Origin: Planococcus salinarum
GTDB lineage: Bacteria; Bacillota; Bacilli; Bacillales_A; Planococcaceae
Assembly: GCF_007004625.1 (NCBI RefSeq)
Contig: NZ_VIFV01000016.1
Span: forward strand, 1 to 64,000
Length of the DNA: 64,000 nt
Direction of reading: 5' to 3'
Shown: piece by piece, positions 1 to 11,367 of the stretch
Layout of the letters: every line of letters starts with the position of its first letter
Position numbering within the stretch: the stretch's first letter is position 1
Program-made: the position numbers and the translations under genes
The notes under the pieces: generated by a model
Databases searched by the model: none
What the model saw: only the letters and a program-made list of their open reading frames with translations
What the model was told of the DNA's origin: nothing

Positions 1-41
1 CGTTTATCCAGTTTTGAGGGCGCAAGCACTCAAAAAAACCA

Positions 42-157
<116 letters not shown>

Positions 158-172
158 CACACACAATGAAAG

Positions 173-205
173 GCCGTTACCGCGAAAGCGGTGGCGGCTT
201 TTTTT
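173..205 (+). terminator. rRNA operon terminator
   Basis: GCCGTTACCGC at 173-183 pairs with GCGGTGGCGGC at 188-198 across a GAAA loop, using G-U pairs, followed by seven T. It lies 15 bases after the 5S end and closes the rRNA operon. Bases 206-474 hold no recognisable gene, only a weak CCGGGTA/TATCCGG hairpin near 350-380. Confidence 0.9.
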
Positions 206-474
206 AATGATTCTAATGTGCACCTCAAGTAATCGCAAAAGTTTCTTCTATATAACTTATGAGAAATCATATGAGAGATGAATAGGTTCGTCCGCTAAGG
301 GCTAAAATGTGCTTCATTGCCAACCATATTTTATTCAACTCAGAGGTGACCGGGTATGTGAAATAAGCTATCCGGGATCTATGGTATTTGAGTAGTCTTG
401 GAAGACCTTTCATCCTTGCTTTATATGGAAAGTTCGACTAATATGAAATTTAATTCTTATGGGGAAATGAAAGG

Positions 475-1026
475 GTGTACGAAGTGGAAATAAATCCTTG
501 GTTAATGGTAATCATCATTTTCTCAATCAATATTGTCTATGTCACGTTTTTTACAATTCGGATGATTATGACTTTAAAAGGCTACCGTTATTTGGCGGCC
601 GTGGTTAGTATGGTAGAAGTAGTAATTTATATAGTAGGTCTTGGCTTGGTACTGGATAACTTGGACCAAATCCAAAATCTTGTGGCTTATGCACTCGGTT
701 ACGGTTCCGGAGTAATAGTCGGTTCCAAAATAGAAGAGAAGATGGCCCTGGGCTACATTACGGTAAACGTTATAACCAGTGAGCAAAATCAACATCTTCC
801 CAACGCGCTGCGTGAAAAAGGCTATGGTGTTACTGATTGGGCAGCCAATGGCAAGGATGGCGATCGTCAGTCGATGCAGATTTTAACGCCGAGAAAAATG
901 GAATTGAAACTATACACCACTATAAAGGAAATTGATCCAAAAGCATTTATTATCGCTTACGAACCCAAGTCTATACACGGTGGATTCTGGGTCAAGCAGG
1001 TCAGGAAAGGAAATCTGTTTAAATGA
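475..1026 (+). CDS. yebE: UPF0316 (DUF2179/DUF5698) membrane protein, YebE-like
   Basis: A 183-aa protein with about three hydrophobic segments in the first 90 residues (around 8-27, 38-58 and 66-84), followed by a soluble C-terminal part. This is the layout of the UPF0316 family, whose B. subtilis member is YebE; the biochemical function is unknown. The neighbour order yebE-yebG-purE is the same as in B. subtilis, which supports the call. GTG at 475 has GGGGAAATGAAAGG upstream; GTG at 484 is an alternative with AAAGGG nine bases before it. The stop overlaps the next start (ATGA at 1023-1026), so the two genes are translationally coupled. Confidence 0.85.
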   Translation: MYEVEINPWLMVIIIFSINIVYVTFFTIRMIMTLKGYRYLAAVVSMVEVVIYIVGLGLVLDNLDQIQNLVAYALGYGSGVIVGSKIEEKMALGYITVNVITSEQNQHLPNALREKGYGVTDWAANGKDGDRQSMQILTPRKMELKLYTTIKEIDPKAFIIAYEPKSIHGGFWVKQVRKGNLFK

Positions 1027-1211
1027 GCAAGAAAACAATATGGTTTGAAGTCCACCAGGAAGAAACTGTTGCAGAGTGTTTGGAACGTATGAAAGCAGAA
1101 GGATATATGGCTGCAGGCAGAAAAGAAGAGCCATTATTTGAAGAGAAGGATGGAAGACCGGTCCCTGTTAGGCAAATGATAAAATTTAAAGGCATTAAAA
1201 TGGATGAATAA
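1023..1211 (+). CDS. yebG: NETI motif-containing protein, YebG-like
   Basis: A 62-aa soluble protein of the small YebG family. Its name-giving NETI region appears here as [12 protein letters not shown] near residues 12-23, followed by a lysine-rich end. No function is established. It overlaps yebE by four bases and precedes the purine operon control region, as in B. subtilis. No clear terminator follows; the intergenic region holds the PurR operator and purine promoter instead. Identification rests on length, motif and context. Confidence 0.8.
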   Translation: MSKKTIWFEVHQEETVAECLERMKAEGYMAAGRKEEPLFEEKDGRPVPVRQMIKFKGIKMDE

Positions 1212-1226
1212 TATATTTCAAGACTA

Positions 1227-1270
1227 AAAACCGAACTATAATATATTCTGAAAAATTATTGTTCGTATTT
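1227..1270 (+). promoter_or_regulatory. PurR operator: two inverted PurBoxes
   Basis: AAAACCGAACTAT at 1227-1239 fits the B. subtilis PurBox consensus AWWWCCGAACWWT at every position. ATTGTTCGTATTT at 1258-1270 is the inverted copy with one mismatch. They are separated by 18 bases and end six bases before the -35 box of the purE promoter. In B. subtilis, PurR bound to such paired boxes represses the pur operon and PRPP relieves it; that mechanism is inferred here. Confidence 0.85.
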
Positions 1271-1275
1271 ATATC

Positions 1276-1304
1276 TTGACTAGAAAATACTGAGTTGTTA
1301 TGAT
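1276..1304 (+). promoter_or_regulatory. purE operon sigma-A promoter
   Basis: TTGACT at 1276-1281 and TATGAT at 1299-1304 are separated by exactly 17 bases. The predicted start near 1311 gives a leader of about 220 bases that includes the whole riboswitch. Position just after the PurBoxes fits PurR repression. Confidence 0.85.
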
Positions 1305-1314
1305 TAATGAGGAA

Positions 1315-1384
1315 ACCCCATATATGCAGGAGAATTGGCTTCTGCGTTTCTACCAAGACACCGGAATGTCTGGACTATGCGGGA
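1315..1384 (+). promoter_or_regulatory. Purine riboswitch aptamer, guanine type
   Basis: P1 is formed by CCCCATA (1317-1323) and TATGCGGG (1376-1383) with one bulge. P2 is GCAGGAG/CTTCTGC with an AATTGG loop region, J2/3 is TTTCTACC, and P3 is AAGACA/TGTCTGG with a CCGGAA loop. J3/1 reads GGACTATG: the base equivalent to position 74 is C, which in this family marks guanine or hypoxanthine recognition rather than adenine (T). It lies in the leader of purE. Confidence 0.9.
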
Positions 1385-1463
1385 AAGCAACTTTTGGAAA
1401 TGACGCGAGGGATGTGCATATATGCCATCAGTCTATATTTCGTTGATTTTGAGGTCCTTAAGT

Positions 1464-1510
1464 AAACTGCTTTTCACGTAAAAGTGAGCAGTTTATTTGA
1501 GGGCTTTTTA
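1464..1510 (+). terminator. Riboswitch expression platform, attenuator hairpin
   Basis: AAACTGC at 1464-1470 pairs with GCAGTTT at 1488-1494, with inner CAC/GTG pairing, followed by a T-rich run to 1515. It sits between the aptamer and the purE ribosome binding site, where B. subtilis has its ligand-controlled terminator. The T-tract is interrupted, so the terminator is less clear-cut than the aptamer. The competing antiterminator was not worked out. Confidence 0.6.
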
Positions 1511-1531
1511 CTTTTTAAAAGGAGAGATTCG

Positions 1532-2020
1532 ATGAATCCGAGAATCGGTGTAATCATGGGAAGTTCAAGCGATTGGGAAACAATGAAAAATGCGTGCGAT
1601 GTATTGGATGAGCTGAAAATCGCTTACGAGAAGAAAGTCATTTCTGCACATCGGACCCCAGATCTGATGTTCAGCTATGCTGAAGAGGCGCGAAGCCGGG
1701 GGCTTAAGGTGCTTATTGCCGGTGCTGGTGGCGCGGCTCATCTTCCCGGAATGGTTGCAGCAAAAACCACATTGCCGGTTATAGGTGTTCCAATCCAATC
1801 CAAAGCGTTAAACGGCTTGGATTCACTGTTATCAATTGTTCAGATGCCCGGTGGAGTGCCAGTCGCTACTGTTGCTATCGGAAAAGCAGGAGCAATAAAT
1901 GCGGGACTCTTAGGGGCTCAGATTCTCGGAACTACTGACGATGCAGTGGCTGAAGCGCTGCAGGCACGCAGGGACCACATTGAAGCTGAAGTTCTTAGAA
2001 GCACGGAGGATCTGATATGA
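1532..2020 (+). CDS. purE: N5-carboxyaminoimidazole ribonucleotide mutase PurE
   Basis: A 162-aa class I PurE that converts N5-CAIR to CAIR in IMP synthesis. GSSSDWETM near the N-terminus and SAHRTP (catalytic His) form the nucleotide-binding active site, and [11 protein letters not shown] is also diagnostic. The ATG at 1532 is chosen because AAAAGGAGAG lies just upstream; an in-frame start at 1484 would put codons inside the attenuator. It is the first gene of the pur operon and its stop overlaps the purK start (ATGA at 2017-2020). Confidence 0.97.
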   Translation: MNPRIGVIMGSSSDWETMKNACDVLDELKIAYEKKVISAHRTPDLMFSYAEEARSRGLKVLIAGAGGAAHLPGMVAAKTTLPVIGVPIQSKALNGLDSLLSIVQMPGGVPVATVAIGKAGAINAGLLGAQILGTTDDAVAEALQARRDHIEAEVLRSTEDLI

Positions 2021-3156
2021 TGAAAACGATTTTGCCCGGACAAACCGTCGGAATCATCGGAGGAGGCCAATTGGGCCGTATGATGGCTTTGGCTGCCAAA
2101 GAAGCAGGTTTCAAAATTGCCGTCCTGGACCCAGCCATGGACTCTCCGACAGGCCAGATAGCCGATGTGCAGTTGATTGCCTCCTATAATGATCTGGAGG
2201 CATTGGAGGAACTGGCTGCTATAAGTGATGTCATCACTTATGAGTTTGAAAACATCGACGTTGAAGGGCTGAGCCATTTATGCAGCATCGCATATGTTCC
2301 CCAAGGGTCGGAACTGATCAGAATAACGCAGAATCGAGTTTATGAAAAAGAGGAAATTGAAAAAGCGGGTGTTCCGGTAGCCCAATATATCGTTGCGGCT
2401 AGTTATCAGGAGCTGCTTGAAAAAAGTACAACACTCAGCTATCCACTCGTCGTCAAAACGGCAAGAGGCGGCTATGATGGAAAAGGCCAGCAGACGATTC
2501 GGTCTGAGCAGGAGCTGCCACTTGCTGAGCCATTGTTCAGCAATGGTGAATGCGTAGCAGAAGAATTTGTGGCATTTATGAAAGAAATTTCCGTAATTGT
2601 TCAGCGAAACGGGTTGGGTGAAACGGCAATACTTCCGATAGGGGAGAATATACACAAAGATCACATCTTGCATGAAACGATTGTTCCGGCACGGGTGGAA
2701 AGTTCGACGATTGAAAAAGCAACGAAGGCGGCAGTAGCAATTGCTGAACATCTCAAAATGGTCGGCACATTGGCGGTTGAGATGTTTGTGCTGCAAAATG
2801 GCGACATCATGGTCAACGAACTTGCGCCCCGTCCACATAATTCAGGGCATTACTCGATAGAAGCGACAAACAGTTCGCAATTTCACCAGCACATCCGGGC
2901 AATCTGTGGATGGCCGCTGCGCTCACCCCGATTATGGTCAGATGCGGTAATGGTTAATGTACTGGGTGAACATGTGGCTCCGCTGACTTCCAAAATCGCG
3001 CATTATCCGAATTGGTCGATTCATTTATACGGAAAAGACGAAGCAAAATACAAAAGAAAAATGGGCCATGTCACCATATTGACGGCTGATATAGAAGGCA
3101 CCCTTGAAGAAATAGAAGCGTCTGGCATTTGGGCGGACAAACTGGAGGAAATTTGA
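2017..3156 (+). CDS. purK: N5-carboxyaminoimidazole ribonucleotide synthase PurK
   Basis: A 379-aa ATP-grasp enzyme that carboxylates AIR to N5-CAIR with ATP and bicarbonate, supplying Pur[10 protein letters not shown] at about residues 13-21 is the N-terminal nucleotide-fold signature; the ATP-grasp core includes [11 protein letters not shown], and [12 protein letters not shown] carries the metal-binding end of the domain. Length is normal for the family. The start overlaps the purE stop by four bases and the stop overlaps the purB start by one base. Confidence 0.97.
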   Translation: MMKTILPGQTVGIIGGGQLGRMMALAAKEAGFKIAVLDPAMDSPTGQIADVQLIASYNDLEALEELAAISDVITYEFENIDVEGLSHLCSIAYVPQGSELIRITQNRVYEKEEIEKAGVPVAQYIVAASYQELLEKSTTLSYPLVVKTARGGYDGKGQQTIRSEQELPLAEPLFSNGECVAEEFVAFMKEISVIVQRNGLGETAILPIGENIHKDHILHETIVPARVESSTIEKATKAAVAIAEHLKMVGTLAVEMFVLQNGDIMVNELAPRPHNSGHYSIEATNSSQFHQHIRAICGWPLRSPRLWSDAVMVNVLGEHVAPLTSKIAHYPNWSIHLYGKDEAKYKRKMGHVTILTADIEGTLEEIEASGIWADKLEEI

Positions 3157-4451
3157 TGATAGCACGTTATACAAGACCTGAAATGGGCACGATCTGGACA
3201 GAAGAAAACAAATACCAAGCCTGGTTGGAAGTCGAAATACTGGCTTGTGAAGCCTGGTCGGAACTGGGGGATATCCCGAAGGCAGATGTGGCGTTGATTC
3301 GAAAAAATGCTTCATTTTCAGTGGATCGCATCCTTGAAATTGAGGAAGAGACGCGCCATGATGTGGTGGCATTTACCCGTGCAGTATCGGAAACACTGGG
3401 TGAAGAACGCAAATGGGTGCACTACGGCCTGACATCGACAGACGTTGTGGATACTGCATTGTCTTACTTGTTGAAACAGGCAAATGAAATCATTTGCAAA
3501 GATTTGACAAATTTTATTGAGATTTTAGCAAATAAAGCAAAAGAACATAAAATGACTGTAATGATGGGCCGTACGCACGGTGTCCATGCGGAACCGACAA
3601 CATTCGGGTTGAAATTGGCCCTATGGCATGAGGAAATGAAGCGCAACCTGGAACGTTTCGAAGCAGCGGCAAAATCAATCGAAACCGGCAAGATGTCCGG
3701 CGCAGTAGGCACGTACGCCAACATTGATCCGTTTGTTGAAGAATATGTCTGCAAAGAGCTTGGACTTGCAGCTTCGCCGATTTCCACACAAACATTGCAG
3801 CGTGACCGCCATGCGCAATATTTGAGTGTACTCGCATTGATCGGTTCATCCATCGAGAAATTCGCGACGGAAATCCGCGGCCTTCAGAAATCGGAAACGC
3901 GTGAAGTGGAAGAGTTTTTCGCCAAAGGGCAAAAAGGTTCGTCGGCGATGCCGCATAAACGCAATCCGATCGGTTCTGAGAACATGACGGGTCTTGCCCG
4001 TTTGATCCGCGGCTATATGTTGACTGCCTACGAAAACGTTGCCCTATGGCACGAACGCGATATCTCGCATTCATCCGCAGAACGCGTAATCCTGCCGGAT
4101 GCCACGATTGCCTTGAACTATATGCTGAACCGCTTTGGCAATATCGTGAAGAACCTGACGGTGTTCCCGGAAAATATGAAGCGCAATATGGATTCGACAC
4201 TTGGACTCATTTATTCACAGCGCGTCTTGTTGACGTTGATCGACAAAGGCATGGCACGCGAAGCAGCCTATGATACGGTGCAGCCATGCGCAATGGAAGC
4301 GTGGGAAAACCAGACGCATTTCCGCAAAGTCGTGGAAGCGAACGACACCATAACTTCCCAGCTGTCTAAAGAAGAATTGGACGATTGCTTTGACTATAAC
4401 CATCACTTGCAGCAAGTGGACATGATTTTCAACCGACTTGGATTAAACTAA
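3156..4451 (+). CDS. purB: Adenylosuccinate lyase PurB
   Basis: A 431-aa fumarase/aspartase-superfamily enzyme acting twice in purine synthesis: it splits SAICAR to AICAR and adenylosuccinate to AMP, releasing fumarate. [11 protein letters not shown] is the superfamily signature with the catalytic serine loop; [14 protein letters not shown] carries an active-site histidine and TSTDVVDTA a substrate-binding stretch. ATG 3156 is chosen over an upstream in-frame start at 3129 because TGGAGGAA lies seven bases before it and the N-terminus then matches the family ([10 protein letters not shown]). Confidence 0.97.
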   Translation: MIARYTRPEMGTIWTEENKYQAWLEVEILACEAWSELGDIPKADVALIRKNASFSVDRILEIEEETRHDVVAFTRAVSETLGEERKWVHYGLTSTDVVDTALSYLLKQANEIICKDLTNFIEILANKAKEHKMTVMMGRTHGVHAEPTTFGLKLALWHEEMKRNLERFEAAAKSIETGKMSGAVGTYANIDPFVEEYVCKELGLAASPISTQTLQRDRHAQYLSVLALIGSSIEKFATEIRGLQKSETREVEEFFAKGQKGSSAMPHKRNPIGSENMTGLARLIRGYMLTAYENVALWHERDISHSSAERVILPDATIALNYMLNRFGNIVKNLTVFPENMKRNMDSTLGLIYSQRVLLTLIDKGMAREAAYDTVQPCAMEAWENQTHFRKVVEANDTITSQLSKEELDDCFDYNHHLQQVDMIFNRLGLN

Positions 4452-4466
4452 ACGGGGGCTTCTAAC

Positions 4467-5183
4467 ATGGAAAAAGGTCAGTTATTGTACGAAGGCAAAG
4501 CAAAACGCTTATATGCAACGGACGAACAGGATATTTTATGGGTGGAATACAAAGACTCAGCTACAGCTTTTAACGGTGAAAAGAAAGCCGAAATCGCCGG
4601 CAAGGGCATGCTGAACAATAGGATTACATCATTGATTTTCGAAAAATTGCAGGCGGCGGGCATTGCTTCCCATTTCGTCAAACAATTGTCTGACCACGAA
4701 CAGCTTGTGCGGCAAGTTTCAATCATTCCGGTCGAAGTGGTGACACGGAATGTTGTTGCCGGCAGTATGGCAAAGCGGCTCGGTTTGGAAGAAGGAACGG
4801 TTTTGAAGCATCCGATCGTTGAGTTCTATTACAAAGATGATGCACTTGGCGATCCGATCATTACAGAAGACCATATTGAGATGCTTCAATTGGCATCTGA
4901 GCAGGAAGTTCAGGAGCTGCGCAAGAAAGCTTTGCACGTGAATGAAGTGCTGATTGGATTCTTCAAGGAAGTCGGTGTGGATCTGGTGGACTTTAAGATT
5001 GAATTTGGACGCGACGGGCAGGGCAATGTTTTATTGGCCGATGAAATTTCACCGGATACTTGCCGGCTGTGGGATGCAAAAACGAAACAGAAACTTGATA
5101 AAGATGTATTTCGCCGGGACCTTGGGGATTTAACAGAAGCATATCAACTCATTTTGGCTAAACTGGGAGGACAACATTCATGA
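4467..5183 (+). CDS. purC: SAICAR synthase PurC
   Basis: A 238-aa enzyme that joins CAIR and aspartate using ATP to give SAICAR. The N-terminal YEGKAKRLY motif, the EVVTRNVVAGS stretch and DEISPDTCRLWD near the C-terminus are typical of bacterial PurC. Length is standard. It lies 15 bases after purB and overlaps purS by four bases (ATGA at 5180-5183). Confidence 0.97.
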   Translation: MEKGQLLYEGKAKRLYATDEQDILWVEYKDSATAFNGEKKAEIAGKGMLNNRITSLIFEKLQAAGIASHFVKQLSDHEQLVRQVSIIPVEVVTRNVVAGSMAKRLGLEEGTVLKHPIVEFYYKDDALGDPIITEDHIEMLQLASEQEVQELRKKALHVNEVLIGFFKEVGVDLVDFKIEFGRDGQGNVLLADEISPDTCRLWDAKTKQKLDKDVFRRDLGDLTEAYQLILAKLGGQHS

Positions 5184-5434
5184 AAAAGGTAAAAATCTAC
5201 GTCACTTTGCGCGAAAGCGTATTGGATCCGCAAGGGTCTGCGGTAATGGGTTCTCTTCATAAAATGGGATACGGCGATGTTGCAGATGTTCGCATCGGCA
5301 AATACCTCGAACTTCTGATCTCAGACGATACACGTGATATTGATGCTTATGTAAATGAAATGTGTCATAAGTTGTTGACGAACACGGTAATTGAAGATTA
5401 CCGTTTCGAAATTGAGGAGGCTGTTTCGCAATGA
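5180..5434 (+). CDS. purS: FGAM synthase subunit PurS
   Basis: An 84-aa protein beginning [18 protein letters not shown], the characteristic PurS start. PurS dimers bridge PurQ and PurL in the three-part formylglycinamidine ribonucleotide synthase of Gram-positive bacteria and archaea, helping pass ammonia between subunits. It overlaps purC upstream and purQ downstream by four bases each, so equimolar expression with its partners is likely. Confidence 0.96.
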   Translation: MKKVKIYVTLRESVLDPQGSAVMGSLHKMGYGDVADVRIGKYLELLISDDTRDIDAYVNEMCHKLLTNTVIEDYRFEIEEAVSQ

Positions 5435-6114
5435 AATTCGCAGTAATCGTGTTTCCGGGATCAAACTGTGACTTGGATATGTATCATGCGGTCAAGGATG
5501 AACTGGGTGAAGAAGCGGATTATGTATGGCACGATTCAACAGATTTGAGCAGCTATGACGGCATCCTGTTGCCAGGTGGATTTTCTTATGGGGATTACTT
5601 GCGCTGCGGAGCAATCGCCCAGTCATCGCCGGTAATGGATGAAGTGAGAAAAGCGGCTGAAGCAGGAAAACCGGTTCTCGGCATCTGCAACGGATTCCAG
5701 ATTCTTACGGAAGCGGGCATTTTGCCAGGTGTGCTGCTGCGCAACAAAAACCTGAAATTCATGTGCCGCACTGTCAGTTTGAAAGTTGAAAATGCCAACA
5801 CACAATTCACCAATGAATATGCTGAAGGGGAGGAAATCCGGATTCCGATTGCTCATGGCGAAGGAAATTATTATTGCGACGATGCGACTTACGAACAATT
5901 GAAGAAAAACAATCAAATTGTCTTTTCATATGCCGATGATTTTAACGGCAGCCGCAACAATATTGCAGGGATCATCAATGAACGCGGCAATGTGCTGGGC
6001 ATGATGCCCCATCCGGAACGTGCTGTATCCGATTTGATCGGCGGCAGTGATGGCTTGTCTTTATTCAAATCAATCGTCAAACAGTGGAGGGAAGCAAATG
6101 TCAGTCACGCTTGA
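5431..6114 (+). CDS. purQ: FGAM synthase glutaminase subunit PurQ
   Basis: A 227-aa class I glutamine amidotransferase that releases ammonia for PurL. The nucleophile lies in GICNGFQ (Cys at about residue 86) and the His-Glu pair in MMPHPERAV near the C-terminus. FPGSNCD and [12 protein letters not shown] are family motifs. It overlaps purL by 17 bases, in keeping with the PurS/PurQ/PurL complex. Confidence 0.97.
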   Translation: MKFAVIVFPGSNCDLDMYHAVKDELGEEADYVWHDSTDLSSYDGILLPGGFSYGDYLRCGAIAQSSPVMDEVRKAAEAGKPVLGICNGFQILTEAGILPGVLLRNKNLKFMCRTVSLKVENANTQFTNEYAEGEEIRIPIAHGEGNYYCDDATYEQLKKNNQIVFSYADDFNGSRNNIAGIINERGNVLGMMPHPERAVSDLIGGSDGLSLFKSIVKQWREANVSHA

Positions 6115-8326
6115 GCCAAATACTGAGCAAATCAAACAACAGAAGATATATCAGCAGATGGGATTATCCGATTCAGAATTCGCCATGGTCGAAAAGATTC
6201 TGGGCAGAACGCCGAATTATACGGAAACAGGCCTGTTTTCTGTCATGTGGTCGGAGCATTGCTCTTATAAAAACTCCAAGCCCGTACTGGCAAAATTCCC
6301 GACAAAAGCGCCGCGCGTCCTCCAGGGACCTGGCGAAGGTGCAGGGATTGTCGACATCGGCGATGGCCAGGCTGTCGTTTTTAAAATGGAATCGCATAAT
6401 CATCCTTCAGCAATCGAACCTTACCAGGGAGCTGCAACAGGTGTCGGGGGCATTATCCGCGACGTTTTCTCGATGGGTGCCCGTCCGGTTGCTCTGTTGA
6501 ATTCACTGCGCTTTGGTGAATTGACAACCCCCCGCGTCAAGTACCTGTTTGAAGAAGTGGTTGCCGGTATTGCCGGATATGGCAATTGCATCGGCATTCC
6601 AACAGTCGGCGGAGAAGTTCAATTTGATGCGTCCTACGATGGCAATCCATTAGTGAATGCCATGTGTGTCGGCTTGATAGACCACAAGGATATCCAGAAA
6701 GGCATTGCTTCAGGTGTCGGTAATCCAGTGATGTATGTGGGAGCCAAAACGGGCCGCGACGGTATTCACGGAGCGACATTCGCTTCTGAAGAATTGACGG
6801 AATCCTCGGGTGACAACCGTCCGGCCGTTCAAGTGGGTGATCCATTCATGGAGAAATTATTGCTTGAAGCGTGTCTCGAGCTGGTGAAATCCGATGCATT
6901 GATCGGCATACAGGATATGGGAGCGGCAGGGCTGACTTCTTCGTCTGCTGAAATGGCTTCAAAAGCCGGATCCGGAATCGAAATGGATCTGGATCATATC
7001 CCGCAGCGCGAAACAGGGATGACAGCTTACGAAATGATGCTGTCAGAATCCCAGGAACGCATGCTGATTGTTGTGAAAAAAGGACGCGAACCTGAGATTG
7101 TTGAGTTGTTTGAGAAGTACGGACTGGACGCTGTCACGGTTGGCAAAGTGACGGACGATTCAACTTTGCGCCTCCTCCATAAAGGCGAAGTGGTAGCAGA
7201 AGTACCGGTTGATGCACTGGCGGAAGATGCGCCGGTTTACCACAAACCTTCAAGTGTGCCGGCTTATTTCAAAGAGTATCAGCTGATGGACAACGTGGAA
7301 CCGGCAGTGGAAGACTTCGGGGGAACGCTGACGGCTTTATTGAAACAGCCGACCATCGCTTCGAAAGAATGGGTTTACGATCAATACGATCATCAGGTCC
7401 GCACGAGCACAGTCGTCAGTCCCGGATCGGATGCAGCAGTCATCCGTGTGCGCGGAACGAACAAAGGGCTGGCCATGACGACGGATTGCAACTCGCGCTA
7501 TATTTACCTCGATCCGGAAACCGGCGGGAAAATCGCAGTGGCGGAAGCGGCGCGCAATGTCGTGGTATCAGGTGCAAAACCGCTCGCCATTACCGATTGC
7601 CTGAACTTCGGAAATCCGGAAAAACCGGAGATTTTCTGGCAGTTGGAAAAAGCGGCAGATGGCATGTCGGAAGCGTGTACGATTCTCGATGCGCCGGTTA
7701 TCGGCGGCAACGTTTCTTTATACAATGAAACAAACGGCACTGCAATTTACCCGACACCGACAATCGGTCTGGTGGGCCTTGTCGAAGACCTTGCGCATGT
7801 AACTACGCAAGATGCGAAGGATGCCGGCGATCTGGTTTACCTGATCGGTGAGAGTTTTACGGAATTCGGCGGCAGCGAACTTCAGAAAATGGTAGAGGGA
7901 CGCATCTTCGGAAAAGCACCGTCCATCAATTTAACTATAGAAGCACAGCGCCAGCAGCAAATTCTGGCAGCGATTCAAAAAGGGCTTGTTGCCTCCGCTC
8001 ATGATGTGGCAGAAGGCGGTGTCGCAGTAGCGCTTGCAGAAAAAGCATTCGGCAACGGCTTAGGGTTGGATATTGCACTAACCGGTTCAGCCACTACAGC
8101 CCTTTTCAGTGAATCGCAATCACGCTTCATCCTTACAGTTTCCCCAGGCAACGCGTCACAATTCGAAGAGATCGTTAGAGATGCCAGACAAATCGGAACA
8201 GTCACAGACACTGGAGAATTAACGATCAAAAGTGAAGACGGCGACGTCTGGATCAATGATTCAGTCGAAACGCTTCGCTCAGCTTGGAAAGGGGCAATAC
8301 CATGCTTGCTGAAATCAGAAGTTTAA
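6098..8326 (+). CDS. purL: FGAM synthase subunit PurL (small type)
   Basis: A 742-aa small-type PurL, the ATP-dependent synthetase subunit that turns FGAR into FGAM with ammonia from Pur[12 protein letters not shown] near residue 50, KMESHNHPS and two tandem AIRS-like halves (roughly 60-400 and 430-720) are visible. It lacks the glutaminase domain found in large proteobacterial PurL, consistent with separate purS and purQ. ATG 6098 follows GTGGAGGG; an earlier in-frame start at 6047 lies well inside purQ. Confidence 0.97.
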   Translation: MSVTLEPNTEQIKQQKIYQQMGLSDSEFAMVEKILGRTPNYTETGLFSVMWSEHCSYKNSKPVLAKFPTKAPRVLQGPGEGAGIVDIGDGQAVVFKMESHNHPSAIEPYQGAATGVGGIIRDVFSMGARPVALLNSLRFGELTTPRVKYLFEEVVAGIAGYGNCIGIPTVGGEVQFDASYDGNPLVNAMCVGLIDHKDIQKGIASGVGNPVMYVGAKTGRDGIHGATFASEELTESSGDNRPAVQVGDPFMEKLLLEACLELVKSDALIGIQDMGAAGLTSSSAEMASKAGSGIEMDLDHIPQRETGMTAYEMMLSESQERMLIVVKKGREPEIVELFEKYGLDAVTVGKVTDDSTLRLLHKGEVVAEVPVDALAEDAPVYHKPSSVPAYFKEYQLMDNVEPAVEDFGGTLTALLKQPTIASKEWVYDQYDHQVRTSTVVSPGSDAAVIRVRGTNKGLAMTTDCNSRYIYLDPETGGKIAVAEAARNVVVSGAKPLAITDCLNFGNPEKPEIFWQLEKAADGMSEACTILDAPVIGGNVSLYNETNGTAIYPTPTIGLVGLVEDLAHVTTQDAKDAGDLVYLIGESFTEFGGSELQKMVEGRIFGKAPSINLTIEAQRQQQILAAIQKGLVASAHDVAEGGVAVALAEKAFGNGLGLDIALTGSATTALFSESQSRFILTVSPGNASQFEEIVRDARQIGTVTDTGELTIKSEDGDVWINDSVETLRSAWKGAIPCLLKSEV

Positions 8327-9720
8327 ACGAAGAATGCGGCGTCTTTGGAATCTGGGGCCATGAAAATGCATCACAGATTACGTATTACGGCCTTCATGCA
8401 CTCCAGCACCGGGGGCAGGAAGGGGCTGGAATCGTAACGACAGATGGAGAAACCCTGAAACCGGTAAAAGGGGAAGGGCTTGTCAATGAAGTTTTCACAC
8501 CGGAGAAGCTTTCGAAAATGGCGGGGAACGGAGCAATCGGACACGTCCGTTATGCGACGGCTGGAGGCAGCGGGATTGAAAATGTCCAGCCGCTGCTGTT
8601 CAATTCCACTACCGGCAGCCTGGCAATTTCCCATAACGGCAATCTTGTGAACGCAAATCACTTAAAAGAGCACCTTGAACGCCAGGGCAGCATTTTTCAG
8701 ACGACTTCGGATACAGAAGTATTGGCCCATCTGATCAAACGGAGCGGTTATGAAAATTTCGAGGAAAAAATAAAAAATGCTTTGTCTCTGCTGAAAGGGG
8801 CATTTGCCTGTGCAATCCTGACGGAAGAAGCGATGTATATCGCTCTCGATCCGAATGGCCTGCGTCCGTTATCAATCGGCAAACTCGGGGATGCCTGGCT
8901 GGTGGCTTCGGAAACTTGTGCATTTGATATTGTCGGAGCAGAATTTGTCCGGTCGGTAGAACCGGGAGAATTTATAGTAGTCGATAAAGATGGCATGCGT
9001 GCTGATCGGTTTGCCTATCCGAACGAACGCTCGATCTGCACAATGGAATATGTATATTTTTCGCGTCCCGATTCGGATATCGACGGCATCAACGTTCACT
9101 CTGCACGGAAACGCCTGGGCAAACAATTGGCCAAAGAAATTCAAATTGAAGCGGATGTCGTAACAGGTGTTCCCGATTCCAGCATTTCGGCTGCCATCGG
9201 TTATTCCGAAGAGAGCGGCATTCCCTACGAACTCGGTTTGATAAAAAACCGCTACGTGGGCCGGACCTTTATCCAGCCTTCACAGGATCTGCGGGAGCAG
9301 GGGGTCAAGATGAAATTGTCGCCGGTTCGCCAGGTTGTAGCGGGCAAACGTGTCATCATGGTCGATGATTCCATCGTGCGAGGCACAACTTCACGGCGGA
9401 TTGTCAGGCTCTTGAAAGAAGCAGGAGCAACGGAAGTACACGTGGTCATCAGTTCTCCCCCAATCAAAAATCCTTGTTTCTACGGCATTGATACGAGTAC
9501 ATCAGGTGAGTTGATCGCCGCCAATAACACAGTGGAAGAAATGCGGGAACAGATTGGGGCGGATTCGCTGACTTTTCTGTCCGTGGATGGAATGGTCCAG
9601 AATATCGGACGCACCGATCCAGGTTCCAAATGCGGCCATTGCCTGGCTTGTTTTACAGGGGAATATCCTACGGATATCTATCCTGATACTGTTCTGCCGC
9701 ACCAAAAAGAATTCAGCTGA
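8302..9720 (+). CDS. purF: Amidophosphoribosyltransferase PurF
   Basis: A 472-aa enzyme of the first committed step, making phosphoribosylamine from PRPP and glutamine. The start gives an 11-residue propeptide followed by CGVFG, so Cys12 becomes the N-terminal nucleophile after processing, as in B. subtilis. [12 protein letters not shown] is the PRPP-binding loop. C-terminal cysteines (CGHCLAC) fit the oxygen-sensitive 4Fe-4S cluster of the Bacillus type. It overlaps purL by 25 bases; AAAGGGG precedes ATG 8302. Confidence 0.97.
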   Translation: MLAEIRSLNEECGVFGIWGHENASQITYYGLHALQHRGQEGAGIVTTDGETLKPVKGEGLVNEVFTPEKLSKMAGNGAIGHVRYATAGGSGIENVQPLLFNSTTGSLAISHNGNLVNANHLKEHLERQGSIFQTTSDTEVLAHLIKRSGYENFEEKIKNALSLLKGAFACAILTEEAMYIALDPNGLRPLSIGKLGDAWLVASETCAFDIVGAEFVRSVEPGEFIVVDKDGMRADRFAYPNERSICTMEYVYFSRPDSDIDGINVHSARKRLGKQLAKEIQIEADVVTGVPDSSISAAIGYSEESGIPYELGLIKNRYVGRTFIQPSQDLREQGVKMKLSPVRQVVAGKRVIMVDDSIVRGTTSRRIVRLLKEAGATEVHVVISSPPIKNPCFYGIDTSTSGELIAANNTVEEMREQIGADSLTFLSVDGMVQNIGRTDPGSKCGHCLACFTGEYPTDIYPDTVLPHQKEFS

Positions 9721-9734
9721 TAGGAGGAACCGAT

Positions 9735-10796
9735 TTGTCTAAAGCATACGAACAAGCAGGGGTTAATATTGAGGCAGGCTATGAAGCTGTTAGCCGAATG
9801 AAATCCCACGTGGAACGAACTGCAAGAAAAGGCTTGATGGGAACTTTCGGCGGCTTTGGCGGCATGTTCGATTTGTCCCAGTTGAATTTGAAGGAACCGG
9901 TTCTGATTTCTGGAACGGATGGAGTCGGCACAAAGCTGAAGTTGGCATTTCTGGCAGACCGGCACGACACAATCGGCATCGACTGTGTCGCGATGTGCGT
10001 CAATGATATTGTTGCTCAGGGAGCGGAACCGCTTTTCTTCCTGGATTATATTGCAGTCGGCAAGGCAGTTCCTGAGAAGATTGAGAGTATCGTAAAAGGC
10101 GTTGCGGATGGCTGCGTTCAAGCGGGAGCTGCGTTGATTGGCGGGGAAACGGCTGAAATGCCGGGCCTTTACGAAGAAGATGAATACGATATCGCGGGCT
10201 TTGCGGTTGGCGCGTGCGAAAAATCAAAAGTAGTCACCGGTGAAAAAATTGCCGAAGGCGATGTGTTGATTGGTCTTGCTTCAAGCGGCATCCATTCGAA
10301 CGGCTATTCGCTGGTCCGCAACATCGTTTTCGAGCAGAATCATTTCCAGCTCGATCAAATTATTGAAGGATTTGAAGACCTCGGTCCACTTGGCAACGAA
10401 CTGCTGACACCTACAAAAATTTATGCGAAGACTGTCGCGGCCATTGCGGAAAACACAGAAATCCATGGCATGGCCCATATCACGGGCGGCGGTTTTATTG
10501 AAAACCTGCCCCGTATGATGCCGGAAGGTTTGGGAACCCAAATTGAACTTGGCAGCTGGCCGGTTCTGCGCGTTTTCGAAATGCTGCAGGAAAAGGGCGG
10601 GTTGACAGATCGCGACCTGTTTTCCGTTTTCAATGCGGGCATCGGTTTTGTGCTCGCGGTATCACCTGAAGATGCCGGACAGGTATTGGCTTCAGCTGAA
10701 GCGTGCGGCGACCGGGCGTATGTGATTGGCCGTGTATCCAATCAGACCGGGGTTCAATTCGAAGGTGAACAGGATGGAACACTCAATGAAGAATAA
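9735..10796 (+). CDS. purM: AIR synthase PurM
   Basis: A 353-aa enzyme that closes the imidazole ring of AIR from FGAM with [12 protein letters not shown], the [12 protein letters not shown] stretch and GGETAEMPG are characteristic of the PurM/PurL/ThiL superfamily. The start is TTG at 9735, supported by TAGGAGG eight bases upstream. It overlaps purN by 23 bases. Confidence 0.96.
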   Translation: MSKAYEQAGVNIEAGYEAVSRMKSHVERTARKGLMGTFGGFGGMFDLSQLNLKEPVLISGTDGVGTKLKLAFLADRHDTIGIDCVAMCVNDIVAQGAEPLFFLDYIAVGKAVPEKIESIVKGVADGCVQAGAALIGGETAEMPGLYEEDEYDIAGFAVGACEKSKVVTGEKIAEGDVLIGLASSGIHSNGYSLVRNIVFEQNHFQLDQIIEGFEDLGPLGNELLTPTKIYAKTVAAIAENTEIHGMAHITGGGFIENLPRMMPEGLGTQIELGSWPVLRVFEMLQEKGGLTDRDLFSVFNAGIGFVLAVSPEDAGQVLASAEACGDRAYVIGRVSNQTGVQFEGEQDGTLNEE

Positions 10797-11367
10797 GACA
10801 AAAATTGCCGTTTTCGCTTCTGGAAACGGCTCTAATTTTCAGGCGATTGCCGATGCAATCCAGGCAGGGCAATTGGATGCGGAAATCATGTTGGTGGTAA
10901 CGGACCGACCCAATGCTTTTGTTCTCGAACGTGCAAAAATCAAAGGGATCAGTTGTTTTGCTTTTCAACCAAAAGACTATGATTCCAAAAAATCGTATGA
11001 AACAATGCTGAAAGAAAAGCTGCGAGTCCTGGAAGTGGATTGGATTGTCCTGGCCGGTTTCATGAGGCTGATTGGGCCTGTTCTTTTGGAGGCTTATGAT
11101 AATCGCATCGTTAACATCCATCCCTCAATGCTGCCCGCATTTCCAGGGAAAGATGCCATTGGCCAGACAATGGCGTCCGGTGCAGAAACAGCCGGAGTGA
11201 CGGTTCACTTTGTTGACGCGGGCATGGATACCGGAAACACCATCATCCAGCAGTCGTTTTCCGTAAATGGCCGTGACCGTGAGGCTGTGGAAAAAGAAAT
11301 CCATGCAATTGAGCACCAACTTTATCCGGCAGCGTTGCAGCAATTATTCAAAGGCGAACGCACTTGA
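10774..11367 (+). CDS. purN: GAR formyltransferase PurN
   Basis: A 197-aa enzyme that formylates GAR using 10-formyltetrahydrofolate. [12 protein letters not shown] is the N-terminal phosphate-binding stretch, [10 protein letters not shown] contains the catalytic histidine region and [14 protein letters not shown] the folate-site aspartate. ATG 10774 follows GAAGGTG; ATG 10786 is an alternative start with a weaker ribosome binding site. It is followed by 101 bases before purH, the longest gap in the operon. Confidence 0.95.
   Translation: MEHSMKNKTKIAVFASGNGSNFQAIADAIQAGQLDAEIMLVVTDRPNAFVLERAKIKGISCFAFQPKDYDSKKSYETMLKEKLRVLEVDWIVLAGFMRLIGPVLLEAYDNRIVNIHPSMLPAFPGKDAIGQTMASGAETAGVTVHFVDAGMDTGNTIIQQSFSVNGRDREAVEKEIHAIEHQLYPAALQQLFKGERT

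Noticed and set aside
3514-4200. 228-codon minus-strand frame in purB
   Set aside because: Antisense to a well-supported enzyme gene, no ribosome binding site or recognisable sequence.
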